From contig CAWDUP010000002.1 of the NCBI GenBank assembly GCA_963805505.1, positions 744,001 through 808,000 of the forward strand: a DNA stretch of 64,000 nt, read 5' to 3'. Both the position numbers and the translations under genes were made by a program. The notes below the pieces were generated by a model that was given only the letters and a program-made list of their open reading frames with translations, had not been told where the DNA came from and searched no databases. This stretch comes from JANPBY01 sp963805505 (lineage in GTDB: Bacteria > Actinomycetota > Actinomycetes > DATJPE01). Below are positions 8,535 to 16,449 of this stretch, in pieces. Numbering within the stretch: position 1 is the first letter of the stretch; each line of letters starts with the position of its first letter.

Positions 8535-9813
8535 TCAGGACGATCTTCTTGCTGACCGCGGCCTTGAAGTCAGGCCCGGCAACCTTGGTCCTCCACGTGT
8601 AGTCCTTCTTGGACTTCGCCTTCCAGGTGATGGAGTATTTCGGCAAAGAGCCGGTGGTCTTCTTGGTGACCCACTCCCCGTGCTCCTTGCGTTGCAGCTT
8701 GACGACCGTCGCCGACGAGGGCCGGGCCTTTCCATGGAACTGCACCCGGGTGCCCGACTTCACCGACTTGTCGTGCAGGTGGATCCCCACCTTCCCGATC
8801 ACCCTGACGTGCGTCACGTCGCTGTCGACGCCGCTGCCAGCCGGCGCGGTGGAGACGTACCAGTCGGTCGTTGCCTTGGGGTCGAAGGAGAAGGAGAAGT
8901 TCCCGTCCGAGTTCGTCGTCGCCTGCACGCCCCAGTTGACGTAACCCGACCCAGCCTTGGGTGCCCCGAACAGGTAGATGGGCTCGTTGTCGTAGGGGGC
9001 TCCGGTGGCGCCGTCGGTGACCGATCCGCTGACATCGATCGCTTCGCCGATGACCAGAGACTTAGGCCCGATGGTCGCGGACAGGAACGGCCCGGCCTGC
9101 GGCTTGGTGATCGACACATAGTCGATGTCGCCGCTGAAGTAGTCGCAGGTCACCTCGATCTGGTCGCATTCCAGCTTGCCGCCGATGGTCATCGGCTTCT
9201 TGTTGTCCATCAAGCCGATGGCGCGGTTCTTCTGGTTGCGGAATTCGCCGTCGACGTACAGCGACACCGAGGTGGGCGTCTTCACGCAGGTCAAGGTGTG
9301 CCACGCGTTGTCGTTGATCGGAGTGACGGCTCCGGTGGCGGCCCGGCCGAGGGACCCCTTGAACAGGCAGGAGGGGATGCCGTGAGGTGCTTGCACCTTC
9401 CACTGGCCGCCGTAGGAGTGGGCTTGCCCCTTCTGGATGATGTTCCCGAAGTTTTCCTTGGTGCGGTAGCGGATCTCGAGGGTGAACGTTCCGGCGCCGG
9501 CGTCGAGCATCGGGTCATCGGGCACGGAGATGATTCGGTTCGCGGCGACCGGCAAGGTATCCGGGGGGCGACGGTCCCAGTGGTAGCCGGTGGCCCCGTC
9601 GTAGCTGAACCCGGTGGTGACGCCGGTCGGGTCCACGGAGCCGTTCAGATGCAGTGGACCGCTGTCGTGCATGACCGCAGCACCGGCAGACTCGTTCATG
9701 TCCCACTGCGCAGTCACCGTCGGTGGATCCGCGGCGGTGACCGGATCAGCCTGGACGGCTATGGCGACCGGACAGGCAGCGACGGCGACGGCCAGTGCCA
9801 GCACACGTCGCAC
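8524..9813 (-). CDS. Secreted LamG-domain (concanavalin A-like) protein
   Basis: 429-residue exported protein. Residues 1-28 are a signal peptide (MRR, hydrophobic core, cleavage near TAADP). Residues about 33-235 look like a laminin-G/concanavalin A-like fold (WDMNES, GTFTLEIRYR, WHTLTCVKT, YVDGEFRNQKNR, GDIDYVSI). The C-terminal 200 residues are Ig-like or carboxypeptidase-regulatory-like beta domains (DVSGSVTDGATGAPY, DGNFSFSF) ending in a Lys-rich segment. Probably binds carbohydrate or cell-wall glycans outside the cell; no catalytic residues recognised. The stop codon lies inside the tandem repeat at its 3' end. Confidence 0.75.
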   Translation of the reverse strand: MRRVLALAVAVAACPVAIAVQADPVTAADPPTVTAQWDMNESAGAAVMHDSGPLHLNGSVDPTGVTTGFSYDGATGYHWDRRPPDTLPVAANRIISVPDDPMLDAGAGTFTLEIRYRTKENFGNIIQKGQAHSYGGQWKVQAPHGIPSCLFKGSLGRAATGAVTPINDNAWHTLTCVKTPTSVSLYVDGEFRNQKNRAIGLMDNKKPMTIGGKLECDQIEVTCDYFSGDIDYVSITKPQAGPFLSATIGPKSLVIGEAIDVSGSVTDGATGAPYDNEPIYLFGAPKAGSGYVNWGVQATTNSDGNFSFSFDPKATTDWYVSTAPAGSGVDSDVTHVRVIGKVGIHLHDKSVKSGTRVQFHGKARPSSATVVKLQRKEHGEWVTKKTTGSLPKYSITWKAKSKKDYTWRTKVAGPDFKAAVSKKIVLKVH

Positions 9814-9885
9814 GAAAGATCCTCAGGCTCGGTCTGCACGCGGTCCCTCCACGTACGGCCACCCTACGAACCGCTCGGCGGATCT

Positions 9886-9909
9886 GTCGATCGGTCGATC
9901 GGTCGATGA
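9886..9909. repeat. 8-bp tandem repeat (GTCGATCG, three copies)
   Basis: GTCGATCG at 9886-9893 and 9894-9901, then GTCGATGA at 9902-9909, in the region between the divergent LamG and acyl-CoA synthetase genes. GATC-rich and partly self-complementary. No coding function seen. Confidence 0.7.
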
Positions 9910-9978
9910 GGGGGCGCTTGGGCGAGCGAACCACCACGCACAGTGACGCGTTCGCCACGATGGAGTGACGTCTCGTGG

Positions 9979-10062
9979 GTTGGGCGGAGTGAGTTGGGCG
10001 GAGTGAGTTGGGCGGAGTGAGTTGGGCAGGGTGAGTTGGGCAGGGTGAGTTGGGCAGACTGA
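9979..10062. repeat. 14-bp tandem repeat, six copies, just upstream of the acyl-CoA synthetase
   Basis: Six units of exactly 14 bp: three GTTGGGCGGAGTGA (9979-10020), two GTTGGGCAGGGTGA (10021-10048) and one GTTGGGCAGACTGA (10049-10062). The array ends 4 bp before the GTG at 10067, so it occupies the promoter/5' leader of that gene. The graded changes along the array suggest stepwise duplication. Confidence 0.9.
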
Positions 10063-10066
10063 CCGC

Positions 10067-11525
10067 GTGACTTCGAAGCCGCACGGCACCAACCTGCCCT
10101 CGCTTCCCGCCGGCTGGCTGCGACGGTGGCGAGATGACCCCGACGCACCTGCGTTGCTCGACCCGTCCGGCGCCACGGTCACGGCCGGTGGTTTGGCGGC
10201 CCGAAGCGAGCAGGTGGCCAGGCGCCTTGGGGCGGCAGGCGTAAGGCCCGGCGATCGCGTCTTGGTCTCAGCTGACCCGTCGATCGACCTCGTGGTCGCC
10301 TACGTCGCCTTGTTGAGGATGGGCGCGGTGGTAGTGCCCGCCAATACCGGCTACACGCGCGTCGAGCTCGAACATGTCGTGCAGGATGCCTCCCCGGTGT
10401 TGGCGGTGCTCGATGAGCCGGACCGGGTCTCGGGGATGGGTCTGTCGGCGGTTGCTCCGCGTGCCGACGTGCCCGATGCCGGCCCGGTGATGCTCGACCG
10501 GGCCACCGGAGACGATCTCGCCTGGATCTGCTACACCTCCGGCACGACGGGTCGGCCGAAGGGTGCGATGCTCAGCCACGCCAACCTGGCGGCCGGCGCG
10601 CAGGCGGTGATCGATGCGTGGGGCTGGACCCGGAAGGACCGCCTTGTCCTTGCCCTGCCCCTGTTCCACATGCACGGGCTGGGCATCGGCATCAATGCGA
10701 GCCTGAGCGCGGGCGCGAGCGTCGTCGTACTGCCACGCTTCGACGTCGACGCGGTGCTGGACGCTCGGCGTGACCTCTCGGCATCGATGTTCTTCGGTGT
10801 GCCGACCATGTATGCGCGGCTCGCGGAGTCCCCTCGGCACGGCGAGCTGGCCGGGTTCCGGTTGTGCGTCAGCGGGTCGGCTCCCCTGGCTCCGGACCTC
10901 TGGACGAAGGTGCGAGAGGGGTCGGGCATCGAGATCCTCGAACGGTATGGCATGACTGAGACGGTGATGATCTGCTCCAATCCGCTGGGCGGCCCTCGGG
11001 TGCCCGGGTCGGTCGGTGCGCCGTTGCCGGGTGTCGAGCTTCGCCTGGGCGAGGCAGGGCAGGTGGAGGTGCGGGGACCGGCGGTCTTCGGCGGCTACTG
11101 GCAACAGGCCCGAAGCCACGGCCAAGGCGTTCACGTCCGACGGATGGTTCCAGACCGGGGACGTTGGAGCTTGGCTCGTGGAAGGGTCCTCGCTGGCCAT
11201 CGTCGGCAGGACGTCGGAGCTCATCATCACCGGTGGCTACAACGTCTACCCGCGCGAGGTCGAGGACGCCATTCGCGAGCACCCGGGTGTCGTGGACGCT
11301 GCCGTCGTGGGCATTCCTGACCCCACTTGGGGGGAGACGGTCGTCGCCTACCTGGTCGGAGACTCCAGGTCCCCTCGTGCTGACGACTCCCAGCTCAACG
11401 ACCTTGCGGCGTCGCGCCTCGCGGCGTACAAGCGCCCGCGGAGATGGGTCTGGATCGATGCGCTGCCGCGCAACGCCATGGGCAAGGTCCAACGCGACGC
11501 ACTCCGTGCCGGCTTCGACTCCTAG
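10067..11525 (+). pseudogene. Acyl-CoA synthetase (AMP-binding), broken by a one-base frameshift
   Basis: ANL-superfamily ligase that would activate a carboxylate as acyl-AMP and then acyl-CoA. The first frame carries the P-loop CYTSGTTGRPKGA (about residues 155-168), PLFHMHGLGIGI and RYGMTET. It reads correctly to GGYW at 11101, then loses homology. The other frame resumes with RPEATAKAF, DGWFQTGDVG, ITGGYNVYPREVE and the A10 Lys motif NAMGKVQ, ending at 11525. One extra base between about 11099 and 11106 explains the break. Either a recent pseudogene or a sequence error; the rest is intact. Preceded by the 14-bp array. Substrate unknown; malonyl-CoA-synthetase-like enzymes have this length. 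Confidence 0.8.
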
Positions 11526-11530
11526 GTGGC

Positions 11531-12316
11531 ATGGTGGGGGTTGTGCGCATCGACGTCCTGCAGCTCGCCCCGGACTACGACGGGGTCATCGAGGACCGAC
11601 GGGTAGCGGCCGCCGAGGCCGTACGGGGATGTGTGGGCGCGGACCTCGTGGTGCTGCCGGAGCTCTGGCCGCAGGGGGGGTTCATCTACGAGGCGTGGGA
11701 GGCAGGCGCGGAGCCCCTCGAGGGCGCCACCTTGCAGGCCATCAGCTCAGCCGCGCGCGATGTCGGTGCGTACGTCCATGCCGGCTCGATCATCGAGCGC
11801 ACCGTCGACGGTCGGCTCTTCAACACCTCCATGCTGGTCGATCCCTCGGGTGCACTGGTCGCGCACTATCGCAAGATCCACCTCTTCGGCTTCTCCGAGG
11901 GCGAACCGGCCTTGCTGACCGCTGGTGATCAAGTGGTGGTCGTGAGCACCGACGTGGGGCGTATCGGTCTGGCGACCTGCTATGACCTGCGATTTCCGGA
12001 GCTGTTCAGAGCCCTCGCCGACGCTGACGCCGAACTGGTGCTGGTCCCTGCTGCTTGGCCGGCCAAGCGCGTGGCGCACTGGTCGCTGCTGGCCCGCGCG
12101 CGAGCCGTGGAGGACCAGTTCGTCGTCGTGGCCGCGAACACCTGTGGGGTTCAGGTAGGCAAGGCCATGGGTGGGATGTCGGTCGTGGTCGATGCTCGCG
12201 GAGACGTACTCGGCGAGGCTGGTGCCGACGAGCAGACCTTGAGCGTGGATGTTGACCTCGACGACGTCTCGGCCTGGCGCAAGCGCTTCCCCGTCCTGGC
12301 CGACCGCCGCCTCTGA
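11531..12316 (+). CDS. Nitrilase-superfamily carbon-nitrogen hydrolase
   Basis: About 261-residue amidase-type enzyme of the nitrilase superfamily. The Glu-Lys-Cys catalytic triad is visible: Glu in VVLPELW, Lys in HYRKIHLFGF, Cys in LATCYDLRFPELF. Family sequence VPAAWPAKRVAHW and VVAANTCG follow. Likely hydrolyses a small omega-amide or carbamoyl compound; substrate not determinable. The start is ambiguous between ATG 11531 and GTG 11543 (MRIDVLQLAP-type N-terminus with a purine-rich run just upstream). It follows the broken acyl-CoA synthetase by only 5 bp, so they were probably co-transcribed. A palindromic repeat begins 25 bp after its stop. Confidence 0.83.
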   Translation: MVGVVRIDVLQLAPDYDGVIEDRRVAAAEAVRGCVGADLVVLPELWPQGGFIYEAWEAGAEPLEGATLQAISSAARDVGAYVHAGSIIERTVDGRLFNTSMLVDPSGALVAHYRKIHLFGFSEGEPALLTAGDQVVVVSTDVGRIGLATCYDLRFPELFRALADADAELVLVPAAWPAKRVAHWSLLARARAVEDQFVVVAANTCGVQVGKAMGGMSVVVDARGDVLGEAGADEQTLSVDVDLDDVSAWRKRFPVLADRRL

Positions 12317-12341
12317 CCTGCCGTAGGCCCCCCAAGGCGTA

Positions 12342-12384
12342 CGTCCGACCCAAGCGTGGGCAATAGCGCGCACTTCGTCGGACG
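12342..12384. repeat. Palindromic repeat element, copy 1
   Basis: 43-bp element with outer arms CGTCCGAC and GTCGGACG around a core containing CAATAGCGCGCACTTC. A near-identical element lies at 16284-16325. It sits downstream of the nitrilase stop and could act as a terminator. The inner stem is imperfect here (GCGTGGGC against GCGCGCAC). Confidence 0.75.
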
Positions 12385-12491
12385 CAACCGAATGAGGGTG
12401 CTGGCTAGCGGGTGAACCGATCAGGGGCTTCGACTCGTCATGGAGGTGAACAGTCCCCCGACGCTAGCCACGACACGACCGAAGGTCGACA

Positions 12492-13055
12492 GTGACTCCC
12501 ATGGACGGCTCGCCCATCAGCTCCGGGCTCAGTGACGCCGACCTGGTCCGCGCGTTGTCCGAGGACGACCGGTCGGCGCTCGAGGCGTTGTACCACCGAC
12601 ACGCTCCCTGGTTGCTGCTCCGTCTGCAGCGGCGCTGCGCAGACCAGGGGCTTGTCGAGGAGGTGGTGCAGGACGCCTTCCTCGCCGTGTGGCGATCGGC
12701 CGGGTCTTGGAAGGCTGACGGGGAGTTCGGGGCCTGGCTGTGGGGGATCGCGGTGCGCCGACTGATCGACGGCCTGCGCCGAAGCCGCCCGGCAACGACC
12801 CGCAGTGGCGTCCTTGGGGACGCAACACTGTCAGAGGTCGAGTCTGCTGAAGACCGCGTGCTCGTGGGCGTGCATTTCGGCGATCTGGGGGGTGCGCTCG
12901 AACGTCTGTCACCGGAACTGCGAGCCGTTGTCCAGGCGACCGTCCTGGACGGACTGACGACGAGGGAAGCCGGGCGCCTGCTGGACATTCCGGCTGGAAC
13001 GGTGAAGACCCGCATGATGCGCGCCCGCGCTCAGCTGAGGGAGGAGCTCGCATGA
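12492..13055 (+). CDS. ECF-type RNA polymerase sigma factor
   Basis: 187-residue sigma-70-family factor. Region 2: LEALYHRHAPWLLLRLQ, VEEVVQDAFLAVW, and DGEFGAWLWGIAVRRLID for promoter melting. Region 4 helix-turn-helix: LTTREAGRLLDIPAGTVKTR. Starts at GTG 12492 (AAGG about 7 bases upstream). Its stop overlaps the start of a zinc-finger anti-sigma gene (ATGA), the usual regulator pair. An ABC exporter follows in the same overlapping series, so that transporter is likely a target or partner of the sigma/anti-sigma switch. This is inference. Confidence 0.9.
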   Translation: MTPMDGSPISSGLSDADLVRALSEDDRSALEALYHRHAPWLLLRLQRRCADQGLVEEVVQDAFLAVWRSAGSWKADGEFGAWLWGIAVRRLIDGLRRSRPATTRSGVLGDATLSEVESAEDRVLVGVHFGDLGGALERLSPELRAVVQATVLDGLTTREAGRLLDIPAGTVKTRMMRARAQLREELA

Positions 13056-13873
13056 CGGACTGGCACATCAACGAGAAGCTGGCAAGCGCGTACGCCACGG
13101 GTTCGCTCGGCCTCCCGGCAGCCGCATCGCTCGAAGCCCACGTGATGGGCTGCGCGCCGTGTCAGTCACTGCTGCGTCCAATGGCGTCGGCCGAGCGTCT
13201 GGGGGCGCTGTGGATCGAGGTTGTAGAGCGGATGGATACGCCGCGGCTCGGCTGGTTCGAGCGCGGTGTCCACCGGCTGGGTCTGTCCGAGTCCGACGCC
13301 AGACTTGCCGTGTCTGCTCCGGCGCTCCGAGGCGCCTGGCTGTTGTCAGTCGTGTTCTTGCTGGCGTTCTCTGTGCTTGCTGCGGAGGCGCCACGGACGG
13401 GGCCGGATCTCTTCCTCCTGCTGGCACCTGTGCTTCCGGTCCTCGGCGTCGGCCTGGCCTATGGCCCTTGGGTCGACGCGACCTTCGAGACGACGCTCGC
13501 GGCGCCGTACTCCTCGGTGCGTCTGATCATCCTGCGCACGGGGTCGGTCTTGTTGTTCACGACTGCGTTGGTGGCTGTGGCCGGTCTCGTGGTGCCTGGT
13601 CACGGGACTGCGGTGGTCTGGCTGCTTCCTTCCGCAGCCCTCGTTGCTGTCGCTCTGGCGTTGACTGCATGGTTGCCTGCCCTCGCGTCCGCCCTGCTGG
13701 TCACGGTGGTTTGGGCAGGGTCCGTCTTCACGGTGTGGGCCAACGGTCGCAGTCTCGACCCGCTCTTCTCTCGTGACGCGCAGCTAGCGGCGCTCGTACT
13801 GCTCGCCCTTGCCATCGCGACGTGCGCCGGCGCTCACCGCGCACAGGCGTACGACCTCCGGAGGTTCATGTGA
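13052..13873 (+). CDS. Membrane anti-sigma factor with zinc-binding N-terminus
   Basis: 273 residues. The N-terminus has the ZAS/zf-HC2 signature His-x3-Cys-x2-Cys (HVMGCAPC at about residues 30-37), which should bind the ECF sigma factor encoded just upstream. The C-terminal two thirds hold about six hydrophobic helices, more than the single helix of most anti-sigma factors. It is therefore a polytopic membrane sensor or a fusion with a membrane domain. It overlaps the sigma gene by 4 bp and the next ABC ATPase gene also by 4 bp. Confidence 0.82.
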   Translation: MTDWHINEKLASAYATGSLGLPAAASLEAHVMGCAPCQSLLRPMASAERLGALWIEVVERMDTPRLGWFERGVHRLGLSESDARLAVSAPALRGAWLLSVVFLLAFSVLAAEAPRTGPDLFLLLAPVLPVLGVGLAYGPWVDATFETTLAAPYSSVRLIILRTGSVLLFTTALVAVAGLVVPGHGTAVVWLLPSAALVAVALALTAWLPALASALLVTVVWAGSVFTVWANGRSLDPLFSRDAQLAALVLLALAIATCAGAHRAQAYDLRRFM

Positions 13874-14736
13874 CCAGCAACCCCGCCCTGCGCGTCGAGG
13901 GGCTGACAAAGAGGTACGTGAGGCGGCGCGCTCTTGATGGGGCAACATTCTCCGTCCAAGGTGGAGTCGTCGGACTGCTCGGGCCGAACGGGGCCGGCAA
14001 GACGACGCTCCTGCGCATCCTCGCCACGGTGCTGGCCCCCGACGATGGCGCCGTGCGAGTTCTTGGATACGACCCGGGCCGTGCAGACGAGCGGCTGGAG
14101 CTGCGCCGCCGCCTCGGCTATCTCCCACAAGACCCTGGATTCCAGCGTGGGTTTACTGCATTCGAGTTCGTGGACTACGTAGCGATCTTGAAAGAGTGGG
14201 GCGATCGTCGGGCCCGCCACGACGAGGTTCGCCGCGTTCTCGATGTCGTTTCCCTTACCAAGGAGTCGGGCCGGCGGATCCGAAAGCTGTCCGGCGGGAT
14301 GAAGCGCCGGGTCGCGTTGGCCGCCGCTTTGATCGGTGATCCCGCGCTGCTCATCCTCGATGAGCCGACAGTGGGCCTCGACCCCGAGCAGCGGCTGCGC
14401 TTCCGCGACTTGCTGTCGCGCGCCGGCGAGGGCCGCACCACCGTGCTCTCAACCCATCAGACCGAGGACGTCAGTGCCATGTGTGGCGAGGTCGTCGTGC
14501 TGCACGACGGCGCGGTTCGGTTCCAGGGCAGCCCGCAGTCGCTGTCGGCCCTTGCAGACGGACGCGTGTGGCTCGCCGCGCACCGAGATCCTGCTGCGCA
14601 GTTGGCCTGGCGCACGGGAGATGGTCAGCATCGCAACTTGGGGGACCCGCCGGTCGGCGCCGACATCCTCCCCCCGACCTTGGAGGACGGGTACCTCCTG
14701 CTGGTCGGGACCGAGCAGGAGGTGGTGCCGGCGTGA
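13870..14736 (+). CDS. ABC transporter ATP-binding protein
   Basis: 288-residue ATPase. Walker A GPNGAGKTT (about residues 38-46), Q-loop YLPQDPGF, signature LSGGMKRR, Walker B LLILDEPTVGLDP, switch His in LSTHQTED. The 70-residue C-terminal tail beyond the ATPase core is typical of export ATPases of the CcmA/NatA type. The GTG start at 13870 overlaps the anti-sigma stop; the longer frame beginning at 13822 lies inside that gene. The membrane partners are the next two genes. Substrate unknown. Confidence 0.9.
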   Translation: MTSNPALRVEGLTKRYVRRRALDGATFSVQGGVVGLLGPNGAGKTTLLRILATVLAPDDGAVRVLGYDPGRADERLELRRRLGYLPQDPGFQRGFTAFEFVDYVAILKEWGDRRARHDEVRRVLDVVSLTKESGRRIRKLSGGMKRRVALAAALIGDPALLILDEPTVGLDPEQRLRFRDLLSRAGEGRTTVLSTHQTEDVSAMCGEVVVLHDGAVRFQGSPQSLSALADGRVWLAAHRDPAAQLAWRTGDGQHRNLGDPPVGADILPPTLEDGYLLLVGTEQEVVPA

Positions 14737-15590
14737 GCGCCGACCTCGTCGAGGGTCGCGCTGTGTCCTGGCCGCGACTGAACGCACTGGGGATGTTGCC
14801 GCTGGCCCAGCGTGAGGCTTGGCGGATGCTCACGTCGCCAGCGCTCGCCGTCGTGGGCGCCTACCTGCTGGTGACTGTGGGGATGTCCAGTGTCGCCGGT
14901 GAGCACTGGTCTCGGGGCCTGGTAGCGGAGTTCGCGGCGATCTGGGGCATCTTCTTCGGAATCGCTGTCTTTCCGGCCGTCCACCTGACGGCCACCTCTG
15001 CCCGGCGCACCGGGGCGGAAGGCCAGCTGGCAGCGGCGCCTCAAGGGCCGCTGCACCGAGACCTGGCCCTGTGCCTAGGTGTAGTGCTGGGGCCGGGACT
15101 CGTGGGCCTCGTGACCGCACTGCTCGGCAAGTGGGCGGCTGGCGACGGCGTCGAGGACACCGTCAACGACATCCAGATGCAGGCGTGGACACTGACCGAT
15201 GTGCTCCAGCTACCTGCTCTGGCGATCGGGTCGGGAATCCTCGCGGTCGTCATCGCACGATGGTTGCCGTTCCCGGGTTCGCTCCTCATCGGGCTGTTCG
15301 GCATGGTGTTCTTGACTTTGTGGGTGGCTGACCAAGGAAAGTTCGCGTGGCTTTCGTGGTTCGTCGTTTCGTCGGACTCAGTCGATGACACCCTGGTCGC
15401 GCCAGGAAAGTACCTCGGCTGGCACACGGTCTACCTGTTCGCGTGGTCCGCACTCGGCTTATGTGCCGTCGGACTTCGGCAGGCGTCGCGTAAGCGCGGC
15501 TGGTTCGTAGCGATGGTTCTGTCGTTGGCTGTAGTCGTCGCCGCGGGGATCCTGCAGATACCTCCCTACGCCGTTGAGCTCTTCAGCTGA
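14733..15590 (+). CDS. ABC transporter membrane protein
   Basis: 285-residue integral membrane protein with about six hydrophobic helices (VGAYLLVTVGMSS, FAAIWGIFFGIAVFP, LGVVLGPGLVGLVTALLG and four near the C-terminus). It starts with GTG overlapping the ATPase stop as GTGA, so it is the coupled permease. The soluble loop around residues 140-155 is acidic. No close family recognised beyond an ABC-2-like exporter permease. Confidence 0.7.
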   Translation: MSADLVEGRAVSWPRLNALGMLPLAQREAWRMLTSPALAVVGAYLLVTVGMSSVAGEHWSRGLVAEFAAIWGIFFGIAVFPAVHLTATSARRTGAEGQLAAAPQGPLHRDLALCLGVVLGPGLVGLVTALLGKWAAGDGVEDTVNDIQMQAWTLTDVLQLPALAIGSGILAVVIARWLPFPGSLLIGLFGMVFLTLWVADQGKFAWLSWFVVSSDSVDDTLVAPGKYLGWHTVYLFAWSALGLCAVGLRQASRKRGWFVAMVLSLAVVVAAGILQIPPYAVELFS

Positions 15591-15593
15591 CCG

Positions 15594-16307
15594 ATGGACC
15601 CCCATGGGTCGGGTTCGACGAGCCGTTCAACGGTCGTGCCACCTCGGTCGTCCCCGCGTACGCCGCCCATGCTGGACCGGGCGCAAGCCCAGGCTCGCTC
15701 GGTCCGCTGGGACGCGCCAGCCATCGCGGCCGGTCTGGTCCTGGTGATCCTGGTCTGGCGGCGGGACGATCTGACCGACGCAGCCGTTGCCCTTGCGGTC
15801 ACCCGTGCTGTCGGCGTGATCCTTGTCGCCGGCTCCCTGGCCCTGCTGGACGACGCGGGCTTCGACCAGGTGGCCGCGGCGACGTTGCCGCTGTGGCGGC
15901 GGGAGCTGCCAAGGCTGGCTGTGATGGTCCTGCTGGTGGTCGGACCGGTGCTCGTCCTGGCTATGGTCGCCGACATTCCGTGGCGTGGAGTCACCCTCGA
16001 GTGCACCGCCCTGCTGGCCCTGGCCGCTGCCGTTGCGATCGTGCTGCGCACGCGAGCGGGTCACCTCGAGCCCTCCGTCCCGGTGTCTGTGGTGCTCCTG
16101 GTGCTGGTGGGTGCTCTCGCGGCCATTCCCTCGCGCTATCAGATGTGGGTGCAACCGGGACCGGAGTGGTCCGACGCCCACCGACGTTGGGCGGCTCTTC
16201 TCGTGGTGAGCCTGGCTGCGGGGACGTACGCGCTGCGCGACCCCGCCGCCAGGTCCGTGCGGCGCGCACTCCCGCGCTCCTTGCGTCCGACCCAAGGTGC
16301 GCAATAG
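15594..16307 (+). CDS. Small polytopic membrane protein of the ABC operon
   Basis: 237 residues with about six hydrophobic helices after a Ser/Pro/Arg-rich N-terminus of 37 residues. Starts 4 bp after the permease stop, so it belongs to the sigma/anti-sigma/ABC operon and may be a second permease half. The ATG of MDPHGSG or a later internal Met (MLDRAQAQ) could be the start. The last residues are encoded by a palindromic repeat, and the stop TAG lies in that repeat's loop. No named family recognised. Confidence 0.6.
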   Translation: MDPHGSGSTSRSTVVPPRSSPRTPPMLDRAQAQARSVRWDAPAIAAGLVLVILVWRRDDLTDAAVALAVTRAVGVILVAGSLALLDDAGFDQVAAATLPLWRRELPRLAVMVLLVVGPVLVLAMVADIPWRGVTLECTALLALAAAVAIVLRTRAGHLEPSVPVSVVLLVLVGALAAIPSRYQMWVQPGPEWSDAHRRWAALLVVSLAAGTYALRDPAARSVRRALPRSLRPTQGAQ

Positions 16308-16325
16308 CGCGCACTTCGTCGGACG
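16284..16325. repeat. Palindromic repeat element, copy 2
   Basis: 42-bp element with outer arms CGTCCGAC/GTCGGACG and inner stem GTGCGC-AATAGC-GCGCAC. The downstream stop codon of the membrane protein lies in the loop, so the element both ends the frame and could fold as a terminator. It matches the copy at 12342-12384 at most positions. Confidence 0.8.
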
Positions 16326-16384
16326 TACGGCGCGCGACGGTGCTTGCGGACGGTGCCGCGGGCCTCGCTGGCTGTAATCACGAC

Positions 16385-16417
16385 TTGACTCATCCGGCAG
16401 CCTTCCACGTAACGTGG
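16385..16417 (+). promoter_or_regulatory. Possible promoter with palindrome CCACGT-A-ACGTGG
   Basis: TTGACT at 16385-16390 is followed 17 bp later by CGTAAC (16408-16413), a weak -35/-10 pair. The inverted repeat CCACGT/ACGTGG (16405-16417) overlaps the -10. It is upstream of the secreted propeller-like gene starting at 16450. Confidence 0.4.
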
Positions 16418-16449
16418 TCGAGATCGTGGGGGGCCACGAAAGGAATCCC

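Noticed and set aside
11016..11525. Separate gene starting at 11016
   Set aside because: It carries only the C-terminal domain of the acyl-CoA synthetase; conserved sequence begins only after the frameshift near 11100.
12342..12384. Short ORFs encoding RPTKCALL-type peptides in both palindromic repeats
   Set aside because: They are produced by the repeat itself, have no ribosome sites and occur only where the repeat does.
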